The notes under the pieces: generated by a model
The model's database searches: none
Told to the model about the DNA's origin: nothing
What the model saw: the letters and a program-made list of their open reading frames with translations, nothing else
NCBI GenBank assembly: GCA_023053545.1
Contig: JAKZAN010000243.1
Coordinates: forward strand, 1-64,000
Direction: 5' to 3'
DNA length: 64,000 nucleotides
Source: Lepidurus packardi
Lineage: Eukaryota > Arthropoda > Branchiopoda > Notostraca > Triopsidae
Part shown: one piece after another, positions 59,901-64,000 of the stretch
How the letters are laid out: each line of letters opens with the position of its first letter
Numbering within the stretch: position 1 is the stretch's first letter
Made by a program: the position numbers and the translations under genes

Positions 59901-62900
59901 CAGTAATTCATGAATTAAGTCAGTAATTTATGAATTAGGTCAGTAATTCATGAATTAAGTCAGTAGTTCATGAACTAAGTTAGTAATTCATGAATTAAGT
60001 CAGTAATTCGTTAATTAAGTCAGTAATTCATGAATTAAGCCAGTAATTCATTAATTAAGTCAGTAATTCATGAATTAAGTCAGTAATTCATGAATTAAGT
60101 CAGTAATTCATGAATTAATTCAGTAATTCATTAATTAAGTCAGTAATTCATTATTAAGTCAGTAATTCATGAATTAATTCAGTAATTCATTAATTAAGTC
60201 AGTAATTCATGAATTAAGTCAGTAATTCATTAATTAAGTCAGTAATTCGTGAATTAAGTCAGTAATTCATGAATTAAGTCAGTAATTTATGAATTAGGTC
60301 AGTAATTCATGAATTAAGTCAGTAATTCATGAACTAAGTTAGTAATTCATGAATTAAGTCAGTAATTCGTTAATTAAGTCAGTAATTCATGAATTAAGCC
60401 AGTAATTCATTAATTAAGTCAGTAATTCATGAATTAAGTCAGTAATTCATGAATTAAGTCAGTAATTCATGAATTAATTCAGTAATTCATTAATTAAGTC
60501 AGTAATTCATTATTAAGTCAGTAATTCATGAATTAATTCAGTAATTCATTAATTAAGTCAGTAATTCATGAATTAATTCAGTAATTCATTAATTAAGTCA
60601 GTAATTCATTAATTAAGTCAGTATTTCATGAATTAAGTCAGTAATTCATGAATTAGGTCAGTAATACATGAATTAAGTAATCAATTCATGAATTAAGCCA
60701 GTAATTCATTAACTAAGTCAGTAATTCATGAATTAAGTCAGTAATTTATGAATTTACTCAATAAATCATGAATTAAGTCAGTAATTCATTAATTAAGTCA
60801 GTAATTCATTAATTAAGTCCGTAATTCATTAATTAAGTCAGTAATTCATGAATTAAGTCAGTAATACATGAATTAAGTAAGTAATTCATGAATTAAGTCA
60901 GTAATTCATGAATTAAGTCAGTAATTCATGAATTAAGTCAGTAATTCATGAATTAAGTCAGAAATTCATTAATTAAGTCAGTAATTCATTAATTAAGTCA
61001 GTAATTCATTAATTACGTCAATAATTCATGAATTAAGTCAGTTATTCATGAATTAAGTCAGTAATTCATTAATTAAGTCCGTAATTCATGAATTAAGTCA
61101 TTAATTCATTAATTAAGTCATTAATTCATGAATTAAGTCAGTAATTCATTAACTAAGTCAGTAATTCATGAATTAAGTCAGTAATTCATGAATTAAGTCA
61201 GTAATTCATGAATTAAGTCAGTAATTAATGAATTAATTCAGTAATTCATTAATTAAGTCAGTAATTCATTATTAAGTCAGTAATTCATTAATTAATTCAG
61301 TAATTCATTAATTAAGTCAGTAATTCATGAATTAATTCAGTAAATCATTAATTAAGTCAGTAATTCATTAATTAAGTCATGAATTCATGAATTAAGTCAG
61401 TAATTCATGAATTAGGTCAGTAATACATGAATTAAGTAAGCAATTCATGAATTAAGCCAGTAATTCATTAACTAAGTCAGTAATTCATGAATTTAGTCAG
61501 TAATTTATGAATTAGGTCAGTAATTCATGAATTCAGGCAGTAATTCATGAATCAAGTCAGTAATTCATTCATTAAGTCCGTAATTCATGAATTAAGTCAG
61601 AAATTCATGAATTAAGTCATTAATTCATGAATTAAGTCAGTAATTCATGAATTAAGTCAGTAATTCATGAATTAAGTCAATAATTCATGAATTAAGTCAG
61701 TAATTCATGAATTAAGTCAATAATTCATGAATTAAGTCAGAAATTCATTAATTAAGTCAGTAATTCATTAATTAAGTCAGTAATTCATTAATTACGTCAA
61801 TAATTCATGAATTAAGTCAGTTATTCATGAATTAATTCAGTAATTCATTAATTAATTCCGTAATTCATGAATTAAGTCATTAATTCATTAATTAAGTCAG
61901 TAATTCATGAATTAAGTCAGTAATTCATTAGTTAAGTCAGTAATTCATGAATTAAGTCAGTTATTCATGAATTAAGTCAGTAATTCATTAATTAAGTCCG
62001 TAATTCATGAATTAAGTCATTAATTCATTAATTAAGTCAGTAATTCATGAATTAAGTCAGTAATTCATTAATTAAGTCAGTAATTCATGAATTAAGTCAG
62101 TAATTCATGAATTAAGTCAGTAATTCATGAATTAAGTCAGTAATTCATGAATTAATTCAGTAATTCATTAATTAAGTCAGTAATTCATTATTAAGTCAGT
62201 AATTCATGAATTAATTCAGTAATTCATTAATTAAGTCAGTAATTCATGAATTAATTCAGTAAATCATTAATTAAGTCAGTAATTCATGAATTAGGTCAGT
62301 AATACATGAATTAAGTAAGCAATTCTTGAATTAAGCCAGTAATTCATTAACTAAGTCAGTAATTCATGAATTAAGTCAATAATTCATGAATTAGGTCAGT
62401 AATTCACGAATTCAGTCAGTAATTCATGAATCAAGTCAGTAATTCATTAATTACGTCAGTAATTCATTAATTAAGTCCGTAATTCATTAATTAAGTCAGT
62501 AATTCATGAATTAAGTCCGTAATTATTTATCTAAGTCCGTAATTCATTAATTAAGTCAGTAATTCATTAATTAAGTCAGTAATTCATTAATTAAGTCAGT
62601 AATTCATTAATTAAGTCAGTAATTCGTGAATTAAGTCAGTAATTCATGAATTAAGTCAGTAATTTATGAATTAGGTCAGTAATTCATGAATTAAGTCAGT
62701 AATTCATGAACTAAGTTAGTAATTCATGAATTAAGTCAGTAATTCGTTAATTAAGTCAGTAATTCATGAATTAAGCCAGTAATTCATTAATTAAGTCAGT
62801 AATTCATGAATTAAGTCAGTAATTCATGAATTAAGTCAGTAATTCATGAATTAATTCAGTAATTCATTAATTAGTCAGTAATTCATTATTAAGTCAGTAA

Positions 62901-64000
62901 TTCATGAATTAATTCAGTAATTCATTAATTAAGTCAGTAATTCATGAATTAATTCAGTTATTCATTAATTAAGTCAGTAATTCATTAATTAAGTCAGTAA
63001 TTCATGAATTAAGTCAGTAATTCATGAATTAGGTCAGTAATACATGAATTAAGTAATCAATTCATGAATTAAGCCAGTAATTCATTAACTAAGTCAGTAA
63101 TTCATGAATTAAGTCAGTAATTTATGAATTTACTCAATAAATCATGAATTAAGTCAGTAATTCATTAATTAAGTCAGTAATTCATTAATTAAGTGCGTAA
63201 TTCATTAATTAAGTCAGTAGTTCATGAATTAAGTCAGTAATACATGAATTAAGTAAGTAATTCATGAATTAAGTCAGTAATTCATGAATTAAGTCAGTAA
63301 TTCATGAATTAAGTCAGTAATTCATGAATTAAGTCAGAAATTCATTAATTAAGTCAGTAATTCATTAATTAAGTCAGTAATTCATTAATTACGTCAATAA
63401 TTCATGAATTAAGTCAGTTATTCATGAATTAAGTCAGTAATTCATTAATTAAGTCCGTAATTCATGAATTAAGTCATTAATTCATTAATTAAGTCAGTAA
63501 TTCATGAATTAAGTCAGTAATTCATTAATTAAGTCAGTAATTCATTAATTAAGTCAGTAATTCATGAATTAAGTCAGTAATTCATGAATTAAGTCAGTAA
63601 TTAATGAATTAATTCAGTAATTCATTAATTAAGTCAGTAATTCATTATTAAGTCAGTAATTCATGAATTAATTCAGTAATTCATTAATTAAGTCAGTAAT
63701 TCATGAATTAATTCAGTAAATCATTAATTAAGTCAGTAATTCATTAATTAAGTCAGTAATTCATGAATTAAGTCAGTAATTCATGAATTAGGTCAGTAAT
63801 ACATGAATTAAGTAAGCAATTCATGAATTAAGCCAGTAATTCATTAACTAAGTCAGTAATTCATGAATTTAGTCAGTAATTTATGAATTAGGTCAGTAAT
63901 TCATTAACTAAGTCAGTAATTCATGAATTTAGTCAGTAATTTATGAATTAGGTCAGTAATTCATGAATTCAGGCAGTAATTCATGAATCAAGTCAGTAAT
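50945..64000 (+). repeat. 20-bp satellite array, right block
   Basis: Same unit and orientation as the other blocks, running to the end of the window. The shortened unit with CATTATTAAGTC is common here and in the right half of the middle block, but I did not find it in the left block. AATTATTTATCT units and AATACATG units mark the higher-order structure. An odd insertion (ATTAATACAAGTCAG) occurs twice, at about 53835 and 58350. No gene or other element was seen. Confidence 0.98.
53200..60080 (+). repeat. Higher-order repeats in the right block (about 1.45 kb and a 4515-bp offset)
   Basis: The rare marker GTCCATAATTC followed by ATTAATACAAG is at 53821 and 58336, an offset of 4515 bp. Variant order around both agrees over about 2.3 kb (53.2-55.5 and 57.7-60.1 kb), apart from a 40-bp gain near 59120 and single changes. 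Between them a second unit repeats: CATTACATAAG at 55574 and 57030 (1456 bp), and AATAATTGATG at about 56044 and 57480 (1436 bp), the 20-bp difference being one monomer. The edges are approximate. Confidence 0.75.

Noticed and set aside
50945-64000. Telomeric repeat
   Set aside because: The 20-bp unit does not resemble TTAGG-type arthropod telomere repeats, and the array is internal to the window on both sides of the elements.

Overview
The window is eukaryotic repeat DNA, and it shows no host gene. The background is an AT-rich (about 25% GC) tandem satellite with a 20-bp unit, AAGTCAGTAATTCATGAATT. It fills about 42.3 kb in three stretches (1-17786, 32068-43569, 50945-64000), all in the same orientation. 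Three LTR retrotransposons sit in it, one of them nested inside another. A Ty3/Gypsy element with an env remnant together with BEL/Pao elements and metazoan-type tRNA primer sites point to an arthropod, most likely an insect. The sequence does not let me name the order or species. A long array of this kind with only retrotransposons in it would suit centromeric or pericentromeric heterochromatin, which is an inference.

Layout. (1) Satellite 1-17786, with visible higher-order repeats (a 1360-bp tandem pair at 4581-7300, a unit of about 1.68-1.70 kb at about 1-4.4 kb). (2) A Gypsy element on the plus strand, 17787-32067, with 340/339-bp LTRs, a CATT target duplication and a tRNA-Leu primer site. 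Its gag is fused in frame to pol with the protease missing, pol has one stop codon, and only the membrane-anchor end of env survives. (3) Inside its reverse transcriptase gene, a BEL/Pao element on the minus strand (here BEL-1, 19871-28695, target duplication CCTAC, tRNA-Phe primer site). BEL-1 carries a 2.34-kb inverted block made of the 3' half of pol plus a third LTR, inserted into the start of its own gag. (4) Satellite 32068-43569. (5) A second BEL/Pao element on the minus strand (BEL-2, 43570-50944, target duplication AAGTC, tRNA-Gly-like primer site), with complete LTRs but a broken gag-pol. (6) Satellite 50945-64000, with units of about 1.45 kb and a 2.3-kb block repeated 4515 bp away.

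Order of events: the satellite came first, Gypsy inserted into it, and BEL-1 then inserted into Gypsy. BEL-2 inserted separately into the satellite. Differences between paired LTRs are few in all three (about 0.6-0.8% substitutions, counted by eye), so the insertions look fairly recent, yet none has an intact coding region.

The most unusual object is BEL-1. Its 2012-bp pol arms (20183-22194 and 25913-27924) look identical and inverted. The LTRs attached to those same arms differ at several percent of positions. The inverted block ends exactly 9 bases into the primer-binding site, which points to a reverse-transcription intermediate as its source. Transcription across it would give a long hairpin RNA, and two of its LTRs face each other 136 bp apart.
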